Source: Edaphobacillus lindanitolerans (GTDB lineage Bacteria > Bacillota > Bacilli > Bacillales_A > Planococcaceae). Taken from it: a stretch of 64,000 nucleotides of DNA. How positions within the stretch are numbered: the first letter of the stretch is position 1; each line of letters begins with the position of its first letter. Of this stretch, positions 21,503 to 29,048 are shown piece after piece. The notes beneath the pieces were generated by a model. The model searched no databases. It was not told the origin of the DNA and saw only the letters and a list, made by a program, of their open reading frames with translations. A program made the position numbers and the translations under genes. Where the stretch lies: the NCBI RefSeq assembly GCF_900156305.1, contig NZ_FTPL01000003.1, positions 248,001 to 312,000 on the forward strand. Reading direction: 5' to 3'.

Positions 21503-21537
21503 AAGCCCTTTCCTTCAATGCGGGAAAGGGCTTTTTT
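21503..21537. terminator. Shared convergent terminator
   Basis: Stem AAGCCCTTTCC/GGGAAAGGGCTT with an 8-base loop and T6. It ends the DUF4256 transcript on the plus strand. On the minus strand it overlaps the end of the YczE-like gene, whose TGA stop (21515-21517) sits in the hairpin loop. Confidence 0.85.
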
Positions 21538-22147
21538 CGATGCGGGAAGGTCCGTGCAGAAAAGGGGCGATCATCCGTTCCGCATAAGGCGTAAAGAAGT
21601 TCAGAAGCAGCCCGCCGAATGAGACAGTCAGGACCGTGCCGATGCCGATCGGTCCCTTGGCAGCCAGTGCCAGCACGAGAAACAGCGCGTAAATCAGGGT
21701 TCTGGCCACGAACAGGTTTGTATGGGTCAACTGCCGGATGATCAATGTCAGGCGGTCGACCGGGACCGGGGCAAAGTTGGTATGCAGGTAAATGGCGGTT
21801 CCAAACCCGATGATGAGCATCCCGGCAAAGAAGCAGAGAAACTGGAGCGGTCCGTCTGCTGGCAAAGCATATCCCCCAAGAAGGAACAGCCAAAGGTCGA
21901 TTCCCGCACCGGTGATCATGGCAGTCACTAGGCCGAGGAGTTCAGGGCGTTTCCCGGAAAGCAGGGAATTGGTGCCGACCATGATGAGTGCAATGAGGAT
22001 CTCCCAACTGCCGACCGTCAGCCCGACGTTCTTCGACAGGCCGACGAGCATGGCATCAAACGGGGAGGTTCCGAGGCCTGAACGGATGGTGAGCGAGACC
22101 CCGAGGGTCAGGAGAAGAATCCCGGTGACATAAAAGCAATACTTCAA
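21515..22147 (-). CDS. YczE/YitT-type integral membrane protein
   Basis: 210 residues with about five membrane helices. The motifs GVSLTIRSGLGTSPFDAMLVG and ITGAGIDLWLF match the YczE-type family, whose biochemical role is unknown (a YczE protein is needed for some lipopeptide production in Bacillus). The TTG start at 22147 is chosen because AAAGGAGG lies 8 bases upstream; a longer reading begins inside the operator region. Divergent from a MarR gene, with paired palindromes in between. Confidence 0.8.
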   Translation of the reverse strand: MKYCFYVTGILLLTLGVSLTIRSGLGTSPFDAMLVGLSKNVGLTVGSWEILIALIMVGTNSLLSGKRPELLGLVTAMITGAGIDLWLFLLGGYALPADGPLQFLCFFAGMLIIGFGTAIYLHTNFAPVPVDRLTLIIRQLTHTNLFVARTLIYALFLVLALAAKGPIGIGTVLTVSFGGLLLNFFTPYAERMIAPFLHGPSRIEKSPFPH

Positions 22148-22172
22148 AGCCGGTTCCTCCTTTGATGAGATA

Positions 22173-22235
22173 TGTTGCAAGTACAACAATACTGCGGTAA
22201 ATTAACTATAGGATCATTTCGTTGCATTTGCAACA
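22173..22235. promoter_or_regulatory. Paired operators and promoter between YczE-like gene and marR
   Basis: Two related palindromes: TGTTGCAAGTACAACA (22173-22188) and CGTTGCATTTGCAACA (22220-22235), centres 47 bp apart. The first overlaps a plausible -35 (TTGCAA 22175-22180), which is 17 bases from TAAATT (22198-22203). The second lies in the leader, 23 bases before the marR start. The arrangement suits binding by the MarR protein to control both divergent genes. Confidence 0.65.
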
Positions 22236-22258
22236 TGTTTTTGAAAGGAGGTGCCCCC

Positions 22259-22711
22259 ATGAATGAAATTCTCAGGGAAATTGGAATGATTGCCCGGGCG
22301 CTGGATTCGATCAGCAACATCGAGTTCAAGGAAATCGACCTGACGAAGGGCCAGTATTTATATGTGGTCCGGATCTGTGAGAATCCGGGGATCATCCAAG
22401 AGAAGCTCGCCGAGATGATCAAAGTGGACCGGACGACCGCGGCGCGTGCGATAAAGAAGCTCGAGGCGAACGGGTTCATCGAAAAGCGGGATGATGAACA
22501 AAACAGGAAGATCAAGAAACTGTACCCGACGGAAAAGGGAAAGGACATCTATCCGTTCATCATCCGTGAAAATGAACACTCCCACCGCGTGGCGCTGGAT
22601 GGATTTTCGGACGAGGAGATCCGGACTGCCCATGGACTTCTCTGCAGGATGAGGCGGAATATCGAAACGGATTGGGAAAACGTCAAAAAAGGCAATCAGA
22701 GAGAGTATTGA
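22259..22711 (+). CDS. MarR-family transcriptional regulator
   Basis: 150 residues with a winged-helix domain: IIQEKLAEMIKVDRTTAARA is the recognition-helix region and LEANGFIEKRDDEQNRKIKKLYPT the wing. Start MNEILREIGMIARAL has AAAGGAGGT 8 bases upstream; an earlier in-frame ATG lies within the operator and is not used. It is followed 26 bp later by a paiA-type acetyltransferase, with which it forms an operon. Probably autoregulated through the palindromes upstream. Confidence 0.9.
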   Translation: MNEILREIGMIARALDSISNIEFKEIDLTKGQYLYVVRICENPGIIQEKLAEMIKVDRTTAARAIKKLEANGFIEKRDDEQNRKIKKLYPTEKGKDIYPFIIRENEHSHRVALDGFSDEEIRTAHGLLCRMRRNIETDWENVKKGNQREY

Positions 22712-22737
22712 GACGGCTCAACGAGGAGATGAACAAA

Positions 22738-23256
22738 ATGACAACTGAAATTGTAAAATGCGGTGCGGGGGATTTGGATACAATCCGGGAGGTTGGAATC
22801 GGGACCTACATCGAAACGTTCGATGCGCATAACCCACCCGAAATCATGCAGGCTTATCTGGAGTCCGCGTTTGCCCCGGAGAAACTCGCCGGCGAACTCG
22901 CCGAGCCCCTGTCGGAGTTTTACCTGATCCGAAAAGACGGGGAACCGGCGGGCTACCTGAAAGTGAACACCGGATCTGCCCAGACGGAAGACATGGGGGG
23001 AGATGCCCTGGAAGTCGAGCGCATCTACATCCGGTCGGCGTTCAAGCGGATGGGGCTCGGAAGGCATCTGATGGACCTGGCGATTGAACTCGCCGGCGAG
23101 CATGGCAAGTCCAAGATCTGGCTCGGCGTGTGGGAACATAATTCCGACGCCATCAAATTCTACGAAAAAGCAGGCTTTGTGCAGACCGGCGCCCATTCAT
23201 TCTTTATGGGGACCGATGAACAGCGTGACCTGATCATGACGAAGCGGCTTACATAA
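22738..23256 (+). CDS. paiA: PaiA-type GNAT polyamine N-acetyltransferase
   Basis: 172 residues, the length of B. subtilis PaiA, which acetylates spermidine/spermine. The resemblance covers the whole protein: AYLESAFAPEKLAGEL, the beta4/P-loop segment RIYIRSAFKRMGLGRHLMD, and IWLGVWEHNSDAIKFYEKAGF with VQTGAHSFFMG. Start at the second of two nearby ATGs, because GAGGAG abuts the first. Co-transcribed with the MarR gene upstream, so polyamine stress could be the signal; substrate is inferred from similarity. Confidence 0.85.
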   Translation: MTTEIVKCGAGDLDTIREVGIGTYIETFDAHNPPEIMQAYLESAFAPEKLAGELAEPLSEFYLIRKDGEPAGYLKVNTGSAQTEDMGGDALEVERIYIRSAFKRMGLGRHLMDLAIELAGEHGKSKIWLGVWEHNSDAIKFYEKAGFVQTGAHSFFMGTDEQRDLIMTKRLT

Positions 23257-23311
23257 TGCTTTTGGGACACAGACAGGGCTGTCCAGAAAGTACTGAAAGT
23301 GCTGTGAGACA

Positions 23312-23435
23312 GCAAAAAGCAAGGACGTCGGAAGAATCCTGCGGGATAGCCGGTTGTCCGAGACCCCGCACGGCTTATGCCGGAGGAGGCTCGGCGACTG
23401 GCCCGCGGAAAGCGACCAAAGTCCTTGCTTTTTGC
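23312..23435. repeat. 124-bp inverted-repeat element
   Basis: Perfect 15-bp terminal arms GCAAAAAGCAAGGAC (23312-23326) and GTCCTTGCTTTTTGC (23421-23435). The interior contains CCTGCGGGA, GAGACCCCGC, GGAGGAGGCTCG and GCCCGCGGAAAGCGA, a word order I recall from a dispersed non-coding repeat common in Bacillaceae genomes. No reading frame. It may also act as a terminator for the marR-paiA transcript. Confidence 0.7.
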
Positions 23436-23490
23436 TTTTTCAGTTGTGAAACTGATTTTTTAGATTCCCTGATTGTTTGATGGATCCGGG

Positions 23491-23883
23491 TCAGTCTTCG
23501 TCTTCATCTTCCCGGTCGAACCAGAGCTTCTCCTGGTCCTCTTCATCCCCGTTGTAGTTGATCAGGATCTCTTCGCCGGCCTTGATGTCGGTATAGGCAT
23601 AGAAATCGAATGTGTGCTTATCGAAGCTGATCTCGTACGTTGCATTCGGCTGATAGGAATGGTTGAACAGCATGCCGTAGCCGAGCAGCATGGCGGTATG
23701 GTTGATGCCGTATTCAAACGCATAATCAGCGAGCAAAGTCTGCTCGATATGGTGGTGCTGCTCGTTCGGATAGGCGATCACGGGGGCTTCGTGGATCAGT
23801 TCGCCTTTTTGGATATCCCTCGTGGCAAACACGCCCCGGTTAAATTCGCCGTCGCTCAAAGCGGAAGTTCGGATTTCGATCAA
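23491..23883 (-). CDS. SET-domain protein (putative protein-lysine methyltransferase)
   Basis: About 130 residues, a minimal SET domain. The S-adenosylmethionine/active-site hallmarks are present: FNRGVFATRDIQKGELI, GYGMLFNHSYQPNATY (NHS motif) and YTDIKAGEEILINYNG. The C-terminus is very acidic (DREDEDED). TTG start at 23883 is chosen because AGGTG lies 6 bases upstream and homologues begin MIEI; a GTG 9 bases earlier is possible. Stand-alone gene; the substrate is unknown. Confidence 0.8.
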   Translation of the reverse strand: MIEIRTSALSDGEFNRGVFATRDIQKGELIHEAPVIAYPNEQHHHIEQTLLADYAFEYGINHTAMLLGYGMLFNHSYQPNATYEISFDKHTFDFYAYTDIKAGEEILINYNGDEEDQEKLWFDREDEDED

Positions 23884-24002
23884 ACCATTCACCTGCTCAT
23901 TTCTGAAAGATTTTAGCCGTCAGTTTTTTTACAGTATACAGGAAACGTGCCTGAAAGGAAAAAGACTGTCTATTGATCGCGAGGCGGATAACAGTTCTTT
24001 AT

Positions 24003-24031
24003 TTCAAGTAACCGGCCAAGAGCGATATAAT
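24003..24031 (+). promoter_or_regulatory. Candidate promoter of the squalene/phytoene synthase gene
   Basis: Consensus TATAAT (24026-24031) with a weak TTCAAG at -35 and 17-base spacing; 69 bases upstream of the start codon. Confidence 0.6.
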
Positions 24032-24099
24032 GGAGAACATGGTGAAGACCTTTCGAGACCGGCCGTGCCGGACCCGATTTGACTGGAGGAGGGAAACAC

Positions 24100-24915
24100 A
24101 TGGAGAGCACTTTTCCGAAAGATGCCATGCGCGTGCTGAAAGAGACGAGCCGGACATTTTATATACCGATCACATTTTTGAAGAAGGAGCTAAAGCACTC
24201 CGTGGCTTCCGCGTATCTCGTATTTCGGGCGATCGACGAGATCGAGGACCACGAAGAGCTGGACAATGAAGCGAAATACGACCTCTTGATGAAGGTGGCC
24301 GGCCTGTTCGAAGGGCCATTCGATGAGGAACGTTATTTGGACATCCTCGGCCCGACGAAGGACCGGATGCCGGAAGTGACGTTGCGTCTCGGGGACTGGC
24401 TGGAGGCGTGTCCGGCGGATTCCCGGCAGATCTTGGCGGATGCCGCACGGGAGATGGCGGAAGGCATGGCCGCCTGGGCGCGCAAAAACTGGGAGGTCCA
24501 TACGCGTGAGGACCTGGACGACTATACATATTACGTAGCCGGGCTCGTCGGCGTCATGCTGTCGGATCTGTTTGAGCTTTACGCCGGTGAACAGACGGAC
24601 CGGGACCTCGCCATCGGATACGGCCGCGGGCTACAGGCCGTCAACATCCTCCGCAATGAGAAAGAGGACTTCGCCGAGCGCGGCGTCTCGTTCGTCCCGG
24701 ACGGATGGACGCGCGATGACTTATTTGAGTACGCTGAGGAGAACCTGGCCAAGGCCGACGAATACATGAAGTCGCTGAAGAAGAAGAGCGTCCTGCTGTT
24801 CTGCCGGCTGCCGCTCGCCCTTGCGCATAAGACGCTGAATGCGCTGAAGGAAGGCCGCGAGAAAATGACGCGTGCCGAAGTGGAAGAGACGGTTGCGGAA
24901 ATGGAGACCGATTGA
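24100..24915 (+). CDS. Squalene/phytoene synthase family protein
   Basis: Head-to-head trans-prenyl transferase, 271 residues. The first aspartate-rich motif is in AYLVFRAIDEIEDHEELD (DEIED); the second region reads GRGLQAVNILRNEKEDFAERG, where the usual NxxRDxxED is NILRNEKED, so one Asp is replaced by Asn. TSRTFYIPI near the start is typical. Not next to a desaturase (crtN), so squalene or a YisP-like phosphatase role is as possible as a carotenoid one. ATG behind GGAGGAGGG. Confidence 0.8.
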   Translation: MESTFPKDAMRVLKETSRTFYIPITFLKKELKHSVASAYLVFRAIDEIEDHEELDNEAKYDLLMKVAGLFEGPFDEERYLDILGPTKDRMPEVTLRLGDWLEACPADSRQILADAAREMAEGMAAWARKNWEVHTREDLDDYTYYVAGLVGVMLSDLFELYAGEQTDRDLAIGYGRGLQAVNILRNEKEDFAERGVSFVPDGWTRDDLFEYAEENLAKADEYMKSLKKKSVLLFCRLPLALAHKTLNALKEGREKMTRAEVEETVAEMETD

Positions 24916-24930
24916 CGGATCGATACGAAG

Positions 24931-24964
24931 AAAAACGCCCTCTCTTTATAGGAGAGGGCGTTTT
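24931..24964. terminator. Bidirectional terminator
   Basis: AAAACGCCCTCTC/GGAGAGGGCGTTTT around a 6-base loop, between the convergent synthase and flavin-oxidoreductase genes; A-run on one side and T-run on the other serve both strands. Confidence 0.85.
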
Positions 24965-24993
24965 GCGTGATCCTCATCTTAGATCAAAGCGGC

Positions 24994-26019
24994 TCAGATG
25001 CCGGCCGCTGCTTCCTTCAGCAGTTCGAGCGACCGTTTCTGCTTTGCGGAATCGAAAATTGGCGAGACCGCCATCACTTCGTCAATTGGTGCGTGTTCAG
25101 TAAGAGCGTCGAGCCGTTTCTGCACGGTATCTGCGGAGCCGATGAGCCACGATCGGCGGATCATCTCGATCTCATCCCGTTCTTTTTCGGTCTGCACGTC
25201 GGTGAGCGCTTCTTCAGGGGGCGGGAGCTTCACCTGGCGGCCGCGGTGTGTCCAGAACTGGCCGTGCAGGGCACTCCTGGCGATCCAATCTGCTTCATCG
25301 TCGGTCCCGGCGACGAACGCCCGCATCGCGACGATGGTCCGGGGCTTGCCGGCGTGGCCGGCCGCCCGCCAACCGTCCGTGTACAGCCCGAGCGTCTCCG
25401 CCATCTCTTCTTCATCCGAATTGATGAAGTGGGCGAATGCATAGGAGAGTCCGTGTTCGGCAGCAAGCTGTGCCGATGACGGTCCGGTGCCGAGGATCCA
25501 GACGTCCGGTGCTTCCCGGACGGTTGGGCTCACCTGCAGATGGCCGCTGAACGGGTGTTCCGGAGGCAGCCCGTCCGCAAGATAGCCGAGCAGTTCCCCG
25601 GCCATCTCCGGGAAGCGGTCGGTCTTCCGGGGGCCCCAGTCCTCGAGCGAACGGCCGCCTGCGAGCAGGATCGTCGGTAGATGAGTGCCGCCCGGCGCCT
25701 TGCCGATGCCGAGGTCGACCCGGCCCGGCGCCAGGGCGCTCATCACACGGAAGCTTTCCGCCACTTTGAACGGGGCGTAGTGGGTCAGCATGACACCGCC
25801 CGTGCCGATTCGGATCCGCTCCGTTCTCGCAAGCAGATAGGCCGCAAGAATTTCCGGGGCGGACCCGGCGAGCGCCGCGGATCCGTGATGCTCGGACAGC
25901 CAATAGCGTTCGAGTCCGACTTGGTCCGCATGCCGTGCGATTTCCACCGTCCGGGCAAAGCCGTCCTCCGGCGTCATTCCCTCCATCAGCTGGGTCTGGT
26001 CCAGCACACTCACTTTCAT
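24994..26019 (-). CDS. LLM-class flavin-dependent oxidoreductase
   Basis: Luciferase-like monooxygenase fold, 341 residues. Typical motifs are GLERYWLSEHHGSAALAGSAPEI near residue 40, RIRIGTGGVMLTHYAPFKVAE and PGRVDLGIGKAPGG; the C-terminal part ends WLIGSADTVQKRL, also standard. It would use FMNH2 and oxygen on an unknown substrate. ATG behind AAGGAGC. Stand-alone, 150 bp downstream (in its own direction) of ptsI. Confidence 0.88.
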   Translation of the reverse strand: MKVSVLDQTQLMEGMTPEDGFARTVEIARHADQVGLERYWLSEHHGSAALAGSAPEILAAYLLARTERIRIGTGGVMLTHYAPFKVAESFRVMSALAPGRVDLGIGKAPGGTHLPTILLAGGRSLEDWGPRKTDRFPEMAGELLGYLADGLPPEHPFSGHLQVSPTVREAPDVWILGTGPSSAQLAAEHGLSYAFAHFINSDEEEMAETLGLYTDGWRAAGHAGKPRTIVAMRAFVAGTDDEADWIARSALHGQFWTHRGRQVKLPPPEEALTDVQTEKERDEIEMIRRSWLIGSADTVQKRLDALTEHAPIDEVMAVSPIFDSAKQKRSLELLKEAAAGI

Positions 26020-26169
26020 CGGGGTTCCAGCTCCTTCCGTTTGATTTACATTATCCGGACGTTTGGACTGAGTTCAAGCGATGTGCTCGTGCAGATCCGG
26101 GACACGGCTTGCCGGAGACCGGAATCAAAAACGCGCGCCATCCCGTCAGGGAAGCGGCGCGCGGTGCGT

Positions 26170-27882
26170 TTATCGGATGTTTTCCAGGTATTCCAGCACT
26201 TCCTCACCCGAAGCGAGAGAGAGAATTTCGTCGATACGGTTTTCCATGTCCGCCTTGGATGTTTCTGCGGCTTTGGCACGGGCTTTCAGGATGGAGGAGG
26301 CGCTCATCGAGAACTCGTCGAGCCCCATGCCGAGGAGAAGCGGGATGGCCCGTTCGTCGCCGGCCATTTCTCCGCACATGCCGGCCATCTTGCCTTGGCG
26401 GTGTGCCGCGTCGATGACGTTCCGGATGAGCCTCAGGACTGCCGGGCTGAACGGCTGATAAAGATAGCTCAGCCGCTCATTCATCCGGTCGGCGGCCATC
26501 GTGTACTGGATCAGGTCATTCGTGCCGATCGAGAAGAAGTCGACTTCTTTTGCAAAGGCGTCCGCCATGAGGGCGGCAGCCGGGATTTCGACCATCATGC
26601 CGACTTCAAAATCGTCGCCCACCGGCGTGCCTGCGGCCGTGAGCTTCTGTTTCTCGTCGAGGAGGACCGCCTTCGCCCGGCGGAATTCGTCGACGGTGGC
26701 GATCATCGGGAACATGATCTTCAGCTTTCCGTGGACGCTCGCACGGAGCAGGGCCCGCAGCTGAATGCGGAACATGTCCTCCTCCTCCAGGCAGAGCCGG
26801 ATGGCCCGGATGCCGAGGAACGGATTTTCCTCTTCGGGCAGCTGCATGTAAGACAGTTTCTTGTCGCCGCCGATGTCCAGCGTCCTGACAATCGTCGGAC
26901 GGCCGTCCATCTGTTCCAGGACGCTCCGGTAGGCTTCATACTGTTCGTCCTCCGTAGGGAAGGAGTCTCGGCCCATGTACAGGAACTCGGTCCGGAACAG
27001 GCCGACGCCCTCGCCGCCGTTCTCGAGCACCTTGGCAGCGTCCGCGGGGGAACCGATGTTGCCGGCGATCTCGATCCGGTGTCCGTCGGCCGAGACGCTC
27101 GGCTCCCCGGCAAGCCGGGAAAGCTCGCCGCGCTGCAGGTCGAATGCCTGCTGTTTTTCCGTGTAGCCGGCAAGCGTCTGCTCATCCGGCCGCACGATCA
27201 CCTCGCCTGTCGTGCCGTCGACGATGACGATGTCCCCGTCGGCGATTTCCGCCATCGCGGAACGTATGCCGACGACCGCCGGGATTTCAAGCGTCCGGGC
27301 GAGGATGGCCGAGTGGGACGTGCGGCCGCCGATGTCCGTGACGAACCCTTTCACCCAGGCGGGGTTGAGCTGGACCGTGTCGGACGGTGTAAGGTCTTCG
27401 GCCACGACGATCACTTCTTCCCGGATGAGTGCGGGATTCGGGACCGTCACGCCGAGCAGATGCGACAGGATGCGCTTCGTCACATCGCGGATGTCCGCCG
27501 CGCGCTCCTTCATATAGTCGTTGTCCATTGACTCAAACAGGGTGATGAAGCCGGAGGCGGTCTCGTCGAGCGCATACTCGGCGTTCACCCCGTCGCCCTT
27601 GATCTTCTCCTTCACCGGCCCGATGAGCTCGGGATCATCAAGCACGAGCAGATGGGCGCTGAAGATCGCCGCTTCTTCCTCGCCGATCTCCCCGGCCGTC
27701 CGTTTGCGGATCTCTTCCAGGTCACGGCGAGAGGCGTCCAGCGCCGCGTCCAGCCGGGCTTGTTCCGCTTCGATGTCCGTGATGTTCCGTATTTTTGCTT
27801 CCAGCACAGGGTGCTCAAGCCGGAATGCCTTTGCGATTGCAATGCCGTCAGAGGCGGCGATGCCGTTGATTGTGGACTTCAT
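26170..27882 (-). CDS. ptsI: Phosphoenolpyruvate-protein phosphotransferase (enzyme I)
   Basis: General PTS enzyme I, 570 residues. The phosphorylated histidine is H190 in [18 protein letters not shown]. The PEP-binding barrel is intact: [49 protein letters not shown] and the C-terminal Cys loop GMCGEMAGD. It starts 1 base after the stop of the upstream HPr-like gene, the classical ptsH-ptsI arrangement, but that HPr is degenerate. Enzyme I must therefore rely on another HPr, probably the one at 31472. Confidence 0.97.
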   Translation of the reverse strand: MKSTINGIAASDGIAIAKAFRLEHPVLEAKIRNITDIEAEQARLDAALDASRRDLEEIRKRTAGEIGEEEAAIFSAHLLVLDDPELIGPVKEKIKGDGVNAEYALDETASGFITLFESMDNDYMKERAADIRDVTKRILSHLLGVTVPNPALIREEVIVVAEDLTPSDTVQLNPAWVKGFVTDIGGRTSHSAILARTLEIPAVVGIRSAMAEIADGDIVIVDGTTGEVIVRPDEQTLAGYTEKQQAFDLQRGELSRLAGEPSVSADGHRIEIAGNIGSPADAAKVLENGGEGVGLFRTEFLYMGRDSFPTEDEQYEAYRSVLEQMDGRPTIVRTLDIGGDKKLSYMQLPEEENPFLGIRAIRLCLEEEDMFRIQLRALLRASVHGKLKIMFPMIATVDEFRRAKAVLLDEKQKLTAAGTPVGDDFEVGMMVEIPAAALMADAFAKEVDFFSIGTNDLIQYTMAADRMNERLSYLYQPFSPAVLRLIRNVIDAAHRQGKMAGMCGEMAGDERAIPLLLGMGLDEFSMSASSILKARAKAAETSKADMENRIDEILSLASGEEVLEYLENIR

Positions 27883-27883
27883 A

Positions 27884-28102
27884 TTATTCAGCCAGCCTTT
27901 CTGAATTCATCATTTCATCGACTTTGGCCATCGCTTCGTTTTCGTTGCTGACTTCTACCCGCAAGGTTACGGATGCACCGTGCGACACGAGCGACATGAA
28001 GCCGAGGATGGATTTCATGTTGTGGGTCTTTCCATTATATACGAGGGAGATGTTTGATTGGAATAATGCGGGTGGTGTACGCATGGATCTGTACTTGCAC
28101 AC
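27884..28102 (-). pseudogene. Degenerate HPr (ptsH position) lacking the His-15 region
   Basis: 72 codons from a GTG behind AAGGACGGGG. The C-terminal two thirds are clearly HPr: SLVYNGKTHNMKSILGFMSL keeps the Ser-46 motif (here S31), and MNSERLAE is the usual end. The N-terminal strand and active loop are replaced: RTPPALF aligns with the xARPAxLF loop, putting Met where His-15 should be, and about seven residues of helix 1 are missing. It cannot accept phosphate from enzyme I. The frame is open and coupled to ptsI, so it may be a decaying ptsH or a Ser-46-only, Crh-like regulator. Confidence 0.8.
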
Positions 28103-28117
28103 TGACCCCGTCCTTAG

Positions 28118-28123
28118 ACTATA
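28118..28123 (-). promoter_or_regulatory. Possible -10 box of the ptsI operon
   Basis: TATAGT on the minus strand, 15 bases before the GTG of the HPr-like gene; the -35 (TGGCGA, 18 bases further) is poor. The predicted leader would be very short, so the true promoter could lie elsewhere. Confidence 0.3.
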
Positions 28124-28173
28124 CCGTGTATCTTCCCGACTTCGCCACCTCAAACTGAACCGCATGATGACCG

Positions 28174-28257
28174 AGTGTTAAGCAAAAACGGTCCAGTGTT
28201 AAGCAAAGAACGCTGAGTGTTAAGCAAACCTGCCCGAGTGTTAAGCAACCGAAAAGC
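28174..28257. repeat. Micro-array 1: four 21-bp phrases
   Basis: Four contiguous 21-bp units beginning at 28174, 28195, 28216 and 28237. Each starts AGTGTTAAGCAA, followed by 8-9 variable bases (for example AAACGGTCC, AGAACGCTG, ACCTGCCCG). It lies in the divergent region between the ptsI operon and the GlcNAc PTS operon, and is followed by a plus-strand terminator hairpin. A lone copy of the core GGTTAAGCAAA occurs at 62059. Confidence 0.85.
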
Positions 28258-28268
28258 GGCCGGAAATT

Positions 28269-28308
28269 TGCCGGAGGGCACCGTTTGGAACCCTCCGGTA
28301 TTTTCTTT
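28269..28308 (+). terminator. Terminator hairpin after micro-array 1
   Basis: CCGGAGGG/CCCTCCGG (28271-28278, 28291-28298) followed by TATTTTCTTT. It points along the plus strand although no plus-strand gene lies upstream for several kilobases, which hints at a short transcript across micro-array 1 or at insulation of the promoter at 28337. Confidence 0.65.
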
Positions 28309-28336
28309 ATTTGTATTCTGAATAATGAAACTTATG

Positions 28337-28365
28337 TTGCCAGCCGGCTCAGCCCGTGTTATGAT
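28337..28365 (+). promoter_or_regulatory. Sigma-A promoter of the GlcNAc-type PTS operon
   Basis: TTGCCA and TATGAT 17 bases apart with an extended -10 TG (TGTTATGAT). The predicted start near 28372 places the RNA antiterminator element at the very beginning of the leader. Confidence 0.8.
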
Positions 28366-28385
28366 AAACCCAGAAAATGATAGCG

Positions 28386-28469
28386 GTCTCATGTGACTGA
28401 TCCGATCAGGCATGGGAGCATTTGCGGTAGGGCCGGACCCTTCCGCCATGCTCTCATGCCTTTTGTTTT
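28386..28469 (+). promoter_or_regulatory. RAT antiterminator and overlapping terminator
   Basis: The stem CATG-TGA-CTGATCCGATCAG-G-CATG (28390-28414) closely matches the ribonucleic antiterminator recognised by GlcT-type proteins upstream of ptsG in Bacillus. It overlaps the 5' arm of a strong terminator: GGCATGGGAGCAT (28409-28421) pairs with ATGCTCTCATGCC (28448-28460), then TTTTGTTTT. Only one can form, so the antiterminator encoded at 29049 should decide read-through into the operon. Established mechanism for the family; partner assignment is inference. Confidence 0.85.
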
Positions 28470-28521
28470 CCCCCTCCAAAAGAGGGAATTTAATTCAAAA
28501 TGATTAACAGGAGTGATGATC

Positions 28522-29013
28522 ATGGCGTTCAATCTGTTCAAGAAGAAGAATAACGGGCCGTTGCAAGTCGTGGCGCCCGTCACGGGAGAAGTTGTTTTGC
28601 TGGAGGACGTGCCGGATCCGGTATTCAGCCAGAAGATGATGGGGGACGGAGTTGCCGTCATGCCGTCAGGCGGAGCAGTCGTGTCCCCGGTGGACGGGAC
28701 CGTCGAAATGGTCGCCGATACGGGCCATGCGGTCGGCGTAAAGTCCGGTGACGGCACGGAGTTTCTGATTCACATCGGGCTTGAGACGGTGTCGCTCAAA
28801 GGACAAGGGTTCAGCGTCAAGGTGAGCCAGGGGGACAAAGTGTCGGCAGGGCAGCCGCTCATCGAAGCGGATTGGGCCTATCTGAAAGAACACGCGGCCA
28901 GCATCGTGACGCCGATCGTGGTGACGAACGGCGAGGGCAGGACGATCAGCCGGGAAGCGGACGGTCCGTGCGCTGCCGGTGAGACGGTGATTCTCTCGGT
29001 GTCCGCCGACTGA
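28522..29013 (+). CDS. PTS glucose-type enzyme IIA
   Basis: Soluble EIIA of the glucose family, 163 residues. The phosphoryl-transfer site is H84 in EFLIHIGLETVSLKGQGF, with H69 (DTGHAVGV) as its partner, and the fold is marked by VAPVTGEVVLLEDVPDPVFS and SPVDGTVEMV. The ATG is chosen 8 bases after CAGGAG; an ATG and GTG just before are too close to that site. First gene after the antiterminator-controlled terminator. It presumably takes phosphate from HPr and passes it to the EIICB at 29933. Confidence 0.93.
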   Translation: MAFNLFKKKNNGPLQVVAPVTGEVVLLEDVPDPVFSQKMMGDGVAVMPSGGAVVSPVDGTVEMVADTGHAVGVKSGDGTEFLIHIGLETVSLKGQGFSVKVSQGDKVSAGQPLIEADWAYLKEHAASIVTPIVVTNGEGRTISREADGPCAAGETVILSVSAD

Positions 29014-29048
29014 CGCTGCCGCCCGGCCGGAAAGTGGGGAGGACGTCC

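Noticed and set aside
25681-27531. 616-codon plus-strand frame opposite ptsI and the flavin oxidoreductase gene
   Set aside because: Antisense shadow of two well-supported genes; composition is His/Arg/Asp-rich nonsense without domains.
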